Assembly (NCBI GenBank): GCA_030765065.1
Contig: CM060986.1
Coordinates: 73,897,573-73,961,572 of the forward strand
DNA from: Deroplatys truncata
Lineage: Eukaryota; Arthropoda; Insecta; Mantodea; Mantidae
Direction: 5' to 3'
DNA: 64,000 nt
In this document: piece by piece, positions 10,011 to 21,150 of the stretch
How the letters are laid out: each line of letters starts with the position of its first letter
Position numbering within the stretch: position 1 is the stretch's first letter
Notes under the pieces: generated by a model
The model's input: the letters and a program-made list of their open reading frames with translations, nothing else
Told to the model about the DNA's origin: nothing
The model's database searches: none
Program-made: the position numbers and the translations under genes

Positions 10011-11006
10011 TATCACGTTTTTCATATTATAATTACTAGCGGCTGATTGCTGTTTCAGTCTACCGAATTTGCATTATTGCAATGTTGTCTGCTTGAAACT
10101 ATTTTGCAAAAAAAATGGGTTTTGTTTGAATAATTAAGTATAGGCTTCAAAATGAACGGCTCGAGTTTAGATGATCATGAGAATGTTAGAGATCAGGTTT
10201 CTAGTTTTACGTTTAATTACCTTACATACCTTGGTAATCAAACTATATTAATAACATTAAATGAGTATGTGCTTTAAATTACACGCCTGCAAAAAAGGAC
10301 TGAAAATAAAATATTATTAACCTTTTCTCACAGGTAATTCTGAATTGCTCATGTATCTCTTCTATACCTTCATGTGGACGTCGGTGTATTGCGATGCACT
10401 AGAGTTTAGGAGGTGCTGAATGTCTACAGGCAATAAAGTAGTGTTTACGTCACACAGTTTAGTTCCCTGCCTCTCATTACTCGCGCAGATCTATGTGGGA
10501 AATTCATAAACCTCGTGACTTTCGCGCTAATCTACTTATTAACAATTTTTCTATGGTTTACAATAAACTGCTATGTTTCATGGATGTTATACATTACGTC
10601 AAACCAGAAAACAGAAGCAGCACAGTTCTCTGAACCTCTAAAGAATAGTTATTAATACTAATTGCGTTATGTAAGTTTCTAGAAATTGGGGTATCATTAC
10701 AATTAACTAAACGCTGTTGAGGTAAGAATTTATTTGCGCTTAAGAACATAAATCAGGGGGGGGGCATCATCCGTTTTAAAACTACATTTATAAAGGCATT
10801 TAGTTAGAAAGGGGTGGAGACCAGTGGTTTTTACTTCTCAGAGTGGTTTACAAGGACAGCTACCTGATGCGATTAGGGAATTAAAGCACCACCTAGCTAT
10901 TACACGGTAGGGAAGTTCAGGTATTTGTGAGAACCGCTATGTGTGCTGAAGAATGGCTCCTTTTATAGAACTATGCATTTGGCGGATGACTGCATCTCAG
11001 ACAACC
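10011..11006. other. No recognised feature
   Basis: About 1 kb without a supported gene. A G9 run occurs at 10756-10764. Confidence 0.5.
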
Positions 11007-11330
11007 TTAAACTTTAGAGGGAGACTAAATGGTGAAAATTGCCCAAAAATCTTTAATTCTTTGTGCAGTCTTGTTAATAGGAATTTTCTTTTTAATTTGA
11101 TATATTATTATTAGTAGTAGTAGTAGTAGTAGTATTAGTATTATTACTGTTGGCACTACACTTATATTTAATTGTACTGCATCTGCCATTTGTATTGTAA
11201 ATTCTGCACCACTTCACAGGAAAAACTCGTAAGTTCTACACAATATGGAGTAGAGTGGCAAACTTTGCCTCTTGTTTAATGGGAAGTTTTGCTTTACAAG
11301 TTGGTACTGCTGTTAAATATGGCAACTTGT
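11007..11330 (+). repeat. Unclassified repeat K, copy 1
   Basis: GGGAGACTAAATGGTGAAAA, GTATTGTAAATTCTGCACCA and AGTTGGTACTGCTGTTAAAT appear in the same order as at 63820-64000. A (GTA)n/(ATT)n tract at 11107-11150 interrupts this copy. The class is unknown and no coding capacity is seen. Confidence 0.65.
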
Positions 11331-12420
11331 GTGTGCTCAAGCTATGTGATTTCTTTCTTTGCAAAATATGTGCTAGTTTGTTTTCTCCATTTTTGCTTTG
11401 AATAGATTTTTCTGCGAATGGTATTTTCTGGTGCTTCTCAAACTATTGAAGATAGCTAAACTAAATTTTAGGAGATGATAAAAATAATTTATAATTGTTG
11501 TTGTGGATCTACTTTGGTGCTAATGCGATGCTTCGTTATTTAAAACGTGATGCTGATAAATTTTAATCCAAAGAAGGTATAATTAATAAAATAATTATAT
11601 CCTCTTTAATAAACAAACATATTGATTAAAAGTAAGTCAGTGAACTTAGGTGTGCATTTACATCCCATAAAAAGTTTACGTCTAACGCCATTGCAAAGTA
11701 AGTTTCTTTTTAATGGATTTGGTACCAAACAATGACAGTAAAGATGTACAAGGACAATAAAATCTCTAAGATTTAGATTATTTTATTGTTTAACTATCAG
11801 TAATGTTAAATATTTATATGTTTTACGCAGTCGATAGATTACATAATTTCATACCATAGCATTAGCAAGGCCAAGTGGTGCCTAAAATCCCAAGGCAGAC
11901 GATTAGGCTTTAAGAAACGGTTTTACCGGTCTCTGCCTCCATAGAGATGCTGCTGGAAATGTTTTCATTTGTTTGTTAAACATAATCAGTTCCACTGCAT
12001 AGAAACTCGTCAACTGAATAATTTCTGAGGCATTTTCTCACTCCACTGAGACCCTTCAGCTTGTCAATCCTTTTAACAAAGTTAACTGTAGTTTCTGTTG
12101 CTTCTCCTCCCTTGTTGGCGAAGGGGGAAAACAGTCGTAATCCTCACTGAACCTGAAATCCTACATTCCTGCGCATCGAAGGGCACACGCAAACTGCATG
12201 CAGAATCAGCGTAAGTCCAAAAAGTAAACTTAGTGCTTAACGCGGATTTTTTAATTGAATTACTTGCTTGGATACGCCTCTGTATCTGTAATTCGGAAAA
12301 GAAAAGAAAGGTTAAATCTGAATCAGCCTTTCAAATACATATTGCAAGCATTCAACTAAAACTTTTCAATCTTCCAACAGAAATTAATGGTATTTAGTTT
12401 TCTTCGTCTTTCAAGGATTA
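11331..12420. other. No recognised feature
   Basis: AT-rich, with no supported gene or repeat. Confidence 0.5.
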
Positions 12421-12654
12421 AATAATTGTTGGTTCGTTCCGGCTCCGATTATTGTAGCTGCTGTATCCATCTCTTCCGTGGACGGCCCTGGTCTCTTTTT
12501 CCTCCTTTCGTCGATAATCCAAACTTCTCCAAGGCATTTTATTGGTATCCATTCTGCAGACATGTTCATGCCATTTTCTCCTGCACTACTCTTCTATTTT
12601 CTCTATAAGGCTAAATATTTGCAATTCTTTGCTGAAACCTTTACTGCGTTTTTA

Positions 12655-13143
12655 CCGAGCGGGATGGCTCAGGCCTGTGGCCCGCATTCGGGAGCTCCCG
12701 AGTTCGATTCCCGGCCACCACCCACTCTGACCATGGGGGTTTTTCGTTGTTTTCTCATGGTCGCCTGGGCGAATGCCGGGGTGATGTATTCTACCACAAT
12801 TTCTCCTTTCCCCCATTTCCTCTCATTTCATTTCTCCCTTTCACGTTTCAGGTGTGTCAGGTGAAACGTGCTGGCGGTGTCGGGCAAATGGCGTAGTTGC
12901 TTGCACATTGTAAAGATTTCTCCCCGTGAACGCTAGGGTGCATTGTCCCACCCATTAGGATCGCTTCGTCGCCTACTCTCGGGATTTTTCGCCTCTACTG
13001 GCGTACGGGTGTTCAAACTGGAAATATTAGGGACTTCTGTGGGCCTGCGAAATCCTACGGCTTCTTCACCTCACCCCTGACTCCCGGGGAGGAGATACCC
13101 ACAATAGATGAAGCTAGTCGCTGTAGCGAGGTGTTTCCACATT
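12655..13143 (+). mobile_element. tRNA-derived SINE, family B
   Basis: The head is GAGCGGGATGGCTCAGGCC with the B box GAGTTCGATTCCC. The body contains CCACTCTGACCATGGGGG and GGCGAATGCCGGGG, and the GC-rich tail includes ACTCCCGGGGAGGAG. Target duplications TACTGCGTTTTT flank it (12642-12653 and 13145-13156). It sits inside the RTE-like relic and splits its reading frame. The ORF 12478-12864 overlaps it and is not a gene. Confidence 0.9.
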
Positions 13144-13390
13144 CTACTGCGTTTTTTATCCATTAAAGTGTACCCTGCTACAAATCGTAAATATAGCATT
13201 TCTGCAGCTTCGATTCTTTTAATTGTTCGCTTATTATTTATTTACTTAGTCGGCTTATCCTACTCGTATATAGGCTTACACCCTTAGGACTTACAACCGT
13301 GCCTAGAGTCATAGACCTGTAGAGGAGCATACGAAGATTGAATTAGAAAATGGAGAATCTAGAACGGGAGATCGGCCCGTAGCCAGGTAT

Positions 13391-14285
13391 TGATGCAGTA
13401 ATTTGTAGCACAAATTATGTAAATGTAAAGAGTGATTATAGTGTGAATATGCATTATTGTGTGACATTGATTTAAGATGTTTAATGATTGTAAGCATTGT
13501 CGAGAAATGGGTTTATACGGCCTTACTGAAACTGACAATAATAGCGTGCAATAATGTAGCGAGGGGGTGAGCTGTTTATCATTATTAGAGACGAGCAAAT
13601 GACGTAATGTTGGCGCGTTTTTCTTAGAATTTGCAACATTTTTTCCTAGAGCATATGTGTTCATAATTTTCATTGGATATAAAAATAGACGCTAATGTTG
13701 GCGCGTTTTATTAACCAATAGCAGCTCGGTTATAATCTTTAGGCATATCGGGGTGTGGGAGTATAAAAAGAGCTAGGTCAGAATCAAATCCCTCCCAGTT
13801 CATCGGAAACATTTGTACATTACACGTCGTCTCACGTCGCTGAATACATCGCACAGTTTATCGATTCGCAGGTTACGCGTAGCAAAGTTATAACAAAATC
13901 TCAAGTGTCGTAAAGTTAATTACACAAAAAGTTGAAGTACGCGAATTAAGAATGAGTAGTAAATAAGTTATTATAACAGTTTCAGTTTGGCGAGTGTCAA
14001 GATAAATATGTGAAAGTAAATTATGTGTTCGACAATAAAAGTGTAAAAGAAATTCTTCATCAGTGTTATCTTTGGATAAAAGACTCCTTTCCGTTTACAC
14101 ACCTGTATAAGATAAGTGCTCGACCAAAAAGATCATAGCTAGCCGAGGACAGTGAACCCAAATATTAAATACAGTAATAGGCGCTCAGTAAAAGATAACA
14201 CGAAGTGACCGCGACAAATTGTTTTTTATACGTGCGGCAAATAAACAGTAGCATTCTTTCAAACTTAACAAAGAATACCGTCACA
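13391..14285 (+). mobile_element. Solo LTR (probably Gypsy-type)
   Basis: This 895-bp unit begins TGATGCAG and ends GTCACA (TG...CA) and is flanked by the 4-bp duplication GTAT (13387-13390, 14286-14289), as expected for an LTR of a Gypsy-type retrotransposon. It carries a CCAAT-like motif (AACCAATAGCAG), a TATA box (GTATAAAAAGAG, 13761-13772) and a polyadenylation signal (AATAAA, 14034-14039). No internal gag-pol is present, so it most likely arose by LTR-LTR recombination. Related LTRs lie at 61801-62839 (reverse) and 45115-45960. The superfamily rests on the duplication length and end dinucleotides only. Confidence 0.88.
13761..13772 (+). promoter_or_regulatory. TATA box of the solo LTR
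   Basis: GTATAAAAAGAG lies about 370 bp into the LTR, downstream of a CCAAT-like motif. The aligned site in the 61.8-kb LTR reads AGTATATATT on the minus strand. Confidence 0.7.
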
Positions 14286-15120
14286 GTATGAGAGTGAGGA
14301 AGTAGATGATATGAAATGAAAGTGGAATGGATGAAAGCAAAGGCGATGAATTAGGAATTAGTGGCGAGGGAAACCGGAGAACCCGGAGAAAACCCGCCTA
14401 GACGACGTTTTGTGCACCACAAATCCCACATGCGGGCCCCTGGGATTGAACCCAGATCGCCTCCGTGGAGAGGCCAGCGGTCTAACCACTCGATTATGGC
14501 GCCCCCTTGTTCGCTTATTCAGACTCCATATTTCTGAGCCATACAATATTGCAGGTATATTGGCAATCCTTTGTAAAATTTTAAGTGTGTTCCCTTTCTT
14601 ACTTTCTTACACACTGTGCTTTTCAGAGTGCCATAAATATTGGAACATTTGTAATTTATTATATATTTATTTGTCCTTATTGCAAACTAATACACCCAGA
14701 TAGTTGAGGTCTTTTACGTGTTCTAGTGTTTTTTTATTTAACTCTTTGTATTTCTTGCCACGTTGGGCCATTCCTTTTGTTTTTGTTGGGAAAATTTCTA
14801 GGTTATAATCTTGTGCTATCTTACTTAATTTAAAACTGGCTCTTTGTAGGTCATTCTCTGATGTGGACAACATTATAGCCTAGTCACCAGCAAACATGGG
14901 TGTATCAATAGAAGCTTATTACTAAATATTTTAGGGTCAGTGCTATTTTCTGACAACTTCGTTAATTTATAAATTAAAGGGAATGGGTGAAAGAGGACAC
15001 TCGTGTCTTAGTCCTGCATTATTGTAATTTCGTCTTTTGATTTTTTATTTCCACTGTTTATTTGGATGGTTGTGTTTGCATAAAAGCCGTAATAATATGC
15101 TATGGGAAGCATTTAGTTAT

Positions 15121-15884
15121 GGTATTTAGTATAATAACAATTCACAAAAACAATTTGTTAAATTTCAGTTTTCACTCATGCCTACATCTATTTCTATAGC
15201 GACATTATAAAGAATGAAAATTTATTTGTCTGTGTGAAATGGCCGTAATCCACTTAAGCCTTATTCTTCCAGACAGACAGACATAGACTAATATAATATT
15301 CGCAAGATACTTAAAATTTGGAATCTTTAAGGAGGATTTTCATATTGATATCAGTACATTTGAATCCAGATTCGTTGAACATGAATATTATAGCGAGCCA
15401 TAGGTGGAAGTTTGAACGGAGGTCAGAGGATTGCGTTAGAATTAGAGAAGTGTGGTAAGATGGTGAAACAAGGGAAGCTCGATATTGTAACTCACGGGGT
15501 CGCGCTGTCAGCTTGTTGAAATAGCCTCTAAATCAGATCGCACGCTCACTCACCCCCGACCGACTTCTACGACACGTCGAAGCCATGTCCGTCTGAGGTT
15601 CGATGCCTCCAACATAATTCAATTTGTATTTTTGATTAGTGAACCTCAAGACACACCAGTGGATTTTCAGGTAAGATGTGTTATGTGTACGTTGTGGCCC
15701 GTACCACCCGGCCCGTCGTAATCATGTAAATTAATTGTAAATATAGCTGTTAGTTTTTTATACAACCCCCGGGTTATCATTTGACGCCTCTGCCTCAGCT
15801 CACCCTCGACCATCGTCATGTACGCGTTAGCGTTTTCGAAATATTCCATACGGTGCGATTACATTTTCCCAAATACCTATGTAA
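15121..15884. other. No recognised feature
   Basis: It holds a minus-strand ORF (15667-15849) of unknown nature. A GC-rich block at 15480-15600 (CACTCACCCCCGACCGACTT) has no repeat partner that I can see. Confidence 0.45.
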
Positions 15885-15960
15885 GGAAGATGCTTGAGAG
15901 TATCCGATTTTTCTTTTTCTTTTTCCTTCGCAAGAATTTGGTGCTAGGGCATAGGAGGAA
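15885..15960 (+). mobile_element. Family H fragment (subgroup with pyrimidine-rich 3' part)
   Basis: GATGCTTGAGAG followed by TTTTTCTTTTTCCTTCGCAA matches the 3' part of the copies near 17230-17300 and 59240-59300. Confidence 0.4.
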
Positions 15961-16189
15961 TAATTTACTGTTTAATTTGATATAATTTCTAAGCAAAAAG
16001 TATTGTGAATAACTTAACGTGGTTGGAAACATCGCTTTTTAGCGACTGCTATAATTTATAAGCTATGTATGCAAATTTGTAACAGATAGAGAACGTTACC
16101 AGCTCTACATCAGATACCTTTAGTTTCTCTACAGCTTACCTAAGCTAGCCGTACACGAAATATTATACATATTTCATCCAAAAATTTCT

Positions 16190-16480
16190 AGATTTCACTA
16201 CCAGTTTTTAACTATCACTTCACTGTCTCTTCGTTAATGTCATCTAGTTCAACTTTTCATTGTCACTTCAACTTTACTAATGTGAAAAATTCAATTTACC
16301 CTATCACTTCACCTTCCTCGCGACGTAATGCCGTAATGAAATACCACGACATAGCTTCTTCCGGAGGGTTCATCCACCGGGGAGTCGAACACAAGACTTC
16401 CTAATCTCTTGTAGTAGCAGCACTCACTTCACGTAACAGCAATCGTCACCACCTCGCTCGGAGAAAACACGTTTTGCCGC
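16190..16480 (-). mobile_element. Probable tRNA-like SINE (reverse)
   Basis: The minus strand reads GTGAGTGCTGCTACTACAAG, then GTGTTCGACTCCCCGG, a good pol III B box, followed by ATGAACCCTCCGG and a tail of GAAGTGATAGG-type units. Only one copy is in the window, so borders are uncertain. Confidence 0.5.
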
Positions 16481-16535
16481 ATCCGAAACGCACTCACTAA
16501 CCCACTGACTGACTCCTCACTGACGAATGGAACCT

Positions 16536-16608
16536 TTCGCAGAACATTCTAGAACGCTCTGGACACGCGTTCTGGAAACAGAGGAAAGGCAAACTTCCAG
16601 AAGATTCT
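16536..16608. promoter_or_regulatory. Cluster of heat-shock-element pentamers
   Basis: Three blocks of alternating GAA/TTC: AGAACATTCTAGAACG (units at 16542, 16547, 16552), GTTCTGGAAAC (16570, 16575) and CTTCCAGAAGATTCTG (16595, 16600, 16605). Within each block the spacing is exactly 5 bp, as HSF binding needs. No TATA box or gene is recognised next to it, so any function is inference. Confidence 0.6.
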
Positions 16609-16769
16609 GATTATCTGTCGATAGAGCTTCCGGTGTTTACGCTGGCGACAGCGCTACTTATCTTTGTTTAACTCCGACTGCCCATCCCGACCTCCCGATA
16701 ACCTTGGGCCATAGCCGCTGCTTCACAATATGTTTTGCAGTTCCTTGAACTCAAAATAAGTTTTTGTTT

Positions 16770-17300
16770 TAAACAGATGTGTATGTAAAAGAGGGAGAGA
16801 GACAGAGAACAGCATGATTCAGAAATAACAAGTCGAATGAATACAAAACTTCGTATTTTAAACTCAACAGCTTTCAATGATACAACACGGAAGATTTTCC
16901 AACTACAGACTACTCTTTGCATGGAACAATCTTCCTTATCTGTTATTTTCTCAAAAATAGTTCGAGCATGTTCATGAGTCATGAGGAATAAAACATATAT
17001 CTTTAATTTTCATTGTATAGCCTGTGAAGTCTTCATTCTGAATGCATTTGGTATATCTACATTTTGTAATAAATAGGAAACCTTAAGAAGTAGACAGAAA
17101 CTTACTTCAGGAAACATTTTGAATTCATTAAAACATATAATTTGCTTCAAGTAATTTTTTTCTTAGCGTTAGCCTCTTTCAAAATATTCCATGCTGAATC
17201 TTTACATTTTTCCCAGAAGTTAGTGCATCATCTAAAGGAATGTGCTTGAGTTTTTGCGATTCTTCTTCTTCTTTTTTCCCCTTTTTCTTTTCCTTCATAA
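16770..17300 (+). mobile_element. Family H element, diverged copy
   Basis: It starts at a degraded purine-rich microsatellite. It retains GAACAGCATGATTCAGAAAT, CTCTTTGCATGGAACAATC, TTTTCTCAAAAATAGTTCG and CTGAATGCATTTGG in family order, and ends in a TTCTTCTTCTTC/TTTTCC tract shared with the copies at 48.7 and 59.3 kb. Confidence 0.65.
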
Positions 17301-18139
17301 GAGCCTGTTAGTACTTTGTTTTTAATTTATTACTTCGTGCTTTTGGTATAAACATCTGAATGATGTTTCACCTGTAGTTTGTTACTACCCACGTGTTGTT
17401 GAGTTCCATATTACATCCGGAAAAATGAATCGTAAATAACAAACTGAGTAGAACCATTTTCAATGAATTCCGTTCACGTAAGGTACGTACTTATGTGAAT
17501 TTATAATAGGTACATAAAGTTGTGTGAATGGGCAGCATCCGAGTTTTTTTTTTCTTGGTATTAAATCTGAATTCTGTCACACCGATGTCTAGTCTGTTAC
17601 CGCCTTCTACGGATTTATTCGTATGCTGACAAAACAACAGCTGCTGATGGCACAAGTAAATAATGTCTTCAACGTGAGGAGACAAGCGGAGATAAACAAT
17701 GGAACTTTCAGATTTTTTTTTAACCTTTCTTTCTCCAGCAAAGGAGGTTGTCAAAGGAAGCTGGAGCTCTTCTAAACTAGTTACATGCGTTCTTTTACAG
17801 GATATCTTTTGGTTGATCGACATTTTGTTCTCATTCTTAAAGTTCAAACTATCCTTTTTGGCTTCTTTTTTTTTCTTTCTTTCTTTATTTCTTTAAAATC
17901 CATTGTTTTTCCATCAGCGTGCCCCTTAAAAATATGAATTACCTATGTTGTCTAGGCCTGGTCTAATGATAAGAAAATTTGGAATTCAAATCCCAGTAAA
18001 GTTTTTATTTGTATATTAAGGTTCGAGTCATAACATTTTTAATTGCATAAGTACTGGTTTAGTGGAGATACTGTGTAACACATTTTGCTCACTATAAGTA
18101 TCATACGTATACTCAACTGTGGAGAGCAATCTGACAGGT
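17301..18139. other. No gene; pyrimidine tracts
   Basis: A T/C-rich run occupies 17846-17895. The 118-residue minus ORF at 17491-17847 is lysine-rich and matches nothing I recognise. Confidence 0.5.
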
Positions 18140-18159
18140 TTTACATTCTCTACTGCTTA

Positions 18160-20114
18160 TAACTGGCGCAACAGTTCTAGACACGTGAAAATCTTAATGA
18201 CAGCTATGAAGCGAGTTACATACCAGATCAGGAGGTGACCGGTCGTCTGCATGCTGCAGGAGTGCGTGGGACAGTCATTGTCAAATATCCGCACACCGCT
18301 TATGCACTGCACTACACGATAAACTTAGTTGTATACACAGTATATTTAAATCCACCGCTGTAAAATGCCCTTAATATAAAAACACTGTCAACCATCTGCC
18401 TCCAGTTCTTCCACACCTGACAGCCCTTCCTCTTCTGCGGAATCACTCACATCTTTGCCGCCATCACTGCTGTCGCTACTTTCTGCACCATTATCTTGGA
18501 TGAGAATTTTTTCTAATTGATTTTCTGCAATTCCGTATTTTTTGAAATAATGATTCTCAATTTATTCAACATGTCGATATACATTTTCCCATTCTGGGCT
18601 TCCAATTTCTGCAAATCGCTGGCGACATAACTGCTCCACATCTTTTAGTTTAAAAGTGATATTTCTGCAGGCCACCCAGTTTTTGACATCAGCCCAGATT
18701 AATTCGATTGGGTTTATATCTGAGTGATACGGTGGCAGTCTAAGTACATTATGGCGATGTATTAATATCTGGCCAAGTATTATTAGTTATGACTTCTGAA
18801 GGGATTTGTTGGCTTTAACTAAGTTATATTTATTATACTTGTGCTTTCTCAAAAGCTATATTATGCCTAAGCATCCAAGTTTTTATTTCTTCTTTCAAGG
18901 AATTTGAGGTAGGTTGTTTGTCACTTTGAGTGTTACCACATTGTGAAGCATTGTCGATAACCAGAATAGACCCAGCAGGCATATTAGGTATCAACATGGT
19001 GTTGATTCACTTCATGTAATTTTCTGTATTCATTTCTTGATGAAAATCTTCTGTTTTTTGTTGCGACTTGTAAAAGAAGGGCATTTGGAACGAACAGCAT
19101 GAACGATAATAAGTATTTGCCTTTTGGCAACAGGTGCCTGAAAACCTAATTCGCTATCGTCACTTAAACTTTTAGATGTATGACTGCTGTGTATGTACGA
19201 CTCATCTTCATACACTATAGTTTGACCCTCTAATTTGTACCTCTGAGTAAAGTACTCTTCCAGCTGAGATCGTATGTCGTGATTTTCTATTAGAACTCTA
19301 TTTGGTTTCGTTTTCTTCCACTTAAACCCTATATCTTTCATAATTTTTCTGAGATTTTTAGCAGCATCTTGAAAATTTATGCTGATATAAGTACATATAA
19401 AATTATAGTCATTTGGAAAGTTAGTATCATACTGCAAAATTCAGTGCCATAGCCGGGATTTGAGACTTGTAGCACCACCTTGAACATTTATGACATCTTT
19501 CGGATTGATGAGCAATCTGCTTATTGTTGGCACAGTTTTTTCTTCCGCATAGAAATTGTGAATCGTGCACCGAATGACGCATTTGTCGAAATCGTCTATT
19601 TCTGTAATATGTTTAGGGACCTTATGTTTCTTCACAGGTGTGTCAAATGGTACTCTTTCATCCATATGGTTTTTCTTATCTTTGAGAAATCTGGAAACGG
19701 AACTCAGTGAAACAACAGTTACTTTAGCTACTCTTTCTTTCACTTTCTTAAGGCTTTTGTGGAACTCGGGTAAACATATATTTTCTTCCTTCATCTCTGC
19801 TTCTTGGTTCATGAAGTCGAGGACAATTGCAATTATTTCCCTGCTTTGAATACGTAATACCTTACCATTTAACTTTGAAAACGTAGGAGCCATGGTTATA
19901 AATATCACAAATATAAAATAAGCACTATTTACGTACTGATCTCTTTGAAATTACAAGCTGCGGACACTTTCTGTGCAGACTGTATGTGTTACGCACTGTG
20001 AGTAAGCAAAGGTATTATATCGCTTTCGTTGATTAAGCTAAACATAAACCATTCCTAGGCTCGGCAGCTGGGGAGGCAATCAAGGTCACGATTCCAGAAG
20101 TTTTGCGCCAGTTA
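18160..20114 (-). mobile_element. IS630/Tc1-type DNA transposon, near complete
   Basis: The 1955-bp element is flanked by TA on both sides (18158-18159 and 20115-20116). Its terminal inverted repeats of about 24 bp start TAACTGGCGCAACAGTTCTA on the left and TAACTGGCGCAAAACTTCTG on the right (reverse strand). A single transposase gene fills the minus strand with clear N-terminal, catalytic and C-terminal parts but several frameshifts and stops. The ends are better kept than the gene, so it may have been mobilised in trans late in its life. Confidence 0.9.
18394..19893 (-). pseudogene. IS630/Tc1-type DDE transposase, frameshifted
   Basis: The N-terminal part (19441-19908) has DNA-binding features: an HTH-like segment around AKVTVVSLSSVSRFLKDKK, then basic KKHKVPKH. 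The middle part (19030-19437) contains WKKTKPNRVLIE and the first catalytic motif VYEDESYIHSSHTSKS, followed by ILIIVHAV. Downstream, in broken frames, come LVIDNASQCG (second Asp, near 18955), RLPPYHSDINPIELIWADVK (catalytic Glu near 18703) and an acidic tail (DSSDGGKDVSDSAEEEG). The residues D, D and E are all present. The D-to-E distance is about 83 codons. It is inactive because of stops and shifts. Confidence 0.88.
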
Positions 20115-20160
20115 TACCTATAGGTATAGGGAGTGTTGTATTCCACCAAAAAAATCGATA

Positions 20161-20379
20161 ATTCCCTTCGCTCTTAGAATCCTGAAAATATGAATGCAGG
20201 AGTGAATTTGAATGATTTAAAACACTAAATTCCATTGATACTAGACCCTTGACTTAAAAGCAAATGCTTATTTCATTCTTTAGAGAGGCATGTAAACACT
20301 TCTTCTTCTATACTCCAAGGTATAGGGAAAAACTACCTGTTCCGTCCCTAAAGATCTTCAAATATCAAGATAAATCTCA
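20161..20379. other. Short unassigned spacer
   Basis: No recognised feature. Confidence 0.4.
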
Positions 20380-21150
20380 AAGTTCAAACAAAAATGTGTT
20401 TTCTTCTTCTTCACTCCATGGTTTAGACCACCGATTATTTCCGCCTTCATCGTCTTTCATCTCTTTTACAGCCTGCCTATATCTCGTTTTCCTATAGGTC
20501 TATAATTCAATACTAGTTTTGGAAGTATCTCATTATTCATTCCTTCTACATGTGAAAACCACACTTTTTTCTGTAGCCTTGTATTTCTTCATTTATGGAA
20601 TTTACATCAAGTTGGGTTCTTATACTATTATTATTTATTTGATCTAATCTTGTACATCCTTTAGTTTTTCTCAGAAATTTCATTTCACATCCTTGTATTT
20701 TGCTTTCAGTCTTTTTTTGTAGCTACCCATGTTTCCCATCCATGCATTAAATCTGGCAGCGCCATTGTTTTATAGAACTTAATTCTTATATCTCTCCCTG
20801 TTTTATTTTTCAAGGTTCTATGAATTGTTCCCCACATTGTTTAAAATTTTTCTAATTTTAAACGTATATCTATTTCCTTTTGTGGGATTATTTCACATCT
20901 TATATATTTAAACTTGAAACCTGCTCTACTAGTAATTATCAAAGATGATGTTTAATCCAACTTGGTGTTTTCCCTCAGAAAACCATTACTTTTGTTTTTT
21001 CTTTTGAAATTTTAAAACGTACCTTTCACGCATTATCTTTAAATGTTAGAGAGCTCGTTGTAGGTCATCTTCACTTTTCTGGATAACTGCATAATTCGCA
21101 TATAATAGACTCCTACTTCCGTATATTTGTCCAACTTAATGCCTATTTTA
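20380..21150 (-). pseudogene. RTE-like reverse transcriptase C-terminal relic
   Basis: The minus strand gives YYANYAVIQKSEDDLQRAL (a degenerate form of the YADD region and what follows), then RDIRIKFYKTMALPDLMHGW, and further WFSHVEGMNNEILPKLVLNY followed by GKRDIGRL. This is the same post-catalytic order as in the relic at 12.4-15.1 kb. The aspartates of the RT catalytic box are not preserved and stops are frequent. Borders are approximate. Confidence 0.72.

Larger units (their letters stand above)
13236..14506 (-). mobile_element. SINE family A1 (reverse), interrupted by a solo LTR
   Basis: The tail half is 13236-13390 and the head half is 14286-14506, ending in the minus-strand tRNA-like head GAGTGGTTAGACCGCTGG. 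A 13-bp direct duplication, TTGTTCGCTTATT, flanks the whole unit (13223-13235 and 14507-14519). The halves rejoin cleanly against the 63.4-kb copy once the LTR and one GTAT are removed. It is itself inserted in the RTE-like relic. Confidence 0.92.
12421..15120 (-). pseudogene. RTE-like reverse transcriptase C-terminal relic, split by nested insertions
   Basis: Read on the minus strand, the 14520-14900 part encodes ENDLQRASFKLSKIAQDYN, then DLNYLGVLV and ILYGSEIWSLNKR. The protein resumes at 13143-13222 as IKRIEAAEMLYLRF and VAGYTLMDKK, and again at 12430-12640 as WHEHVCRMDTNKMPW ending in GRPWKRWIQQL. This order is typical of the region after the RT catalytic core in RTE-like elements. The breaks coincide exactly with two SINE insertions that have target duplications. 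Several stops and shifts make it dead. Confidence 0.8.
18140..20160 (+). mobile_element. Family H 5' end split by a Tc1-like transposon
   Basis: TTTTACATTCTCTACTGC before 18158 and ATAGGGAGTGTTGTATTCCA after 20120 together rebuild the first 50 bp of family H. They are separated by the transposon at 18160-20114. Only this 5' stub of the H copy is recognisable. Confidence 0.7.

Noticed and set aside
12478-12864. 128-residue plus-strand ORF
   Set aside because: It spans the antisense of the RT relic and part of SINE-B; not a single genetic unit.
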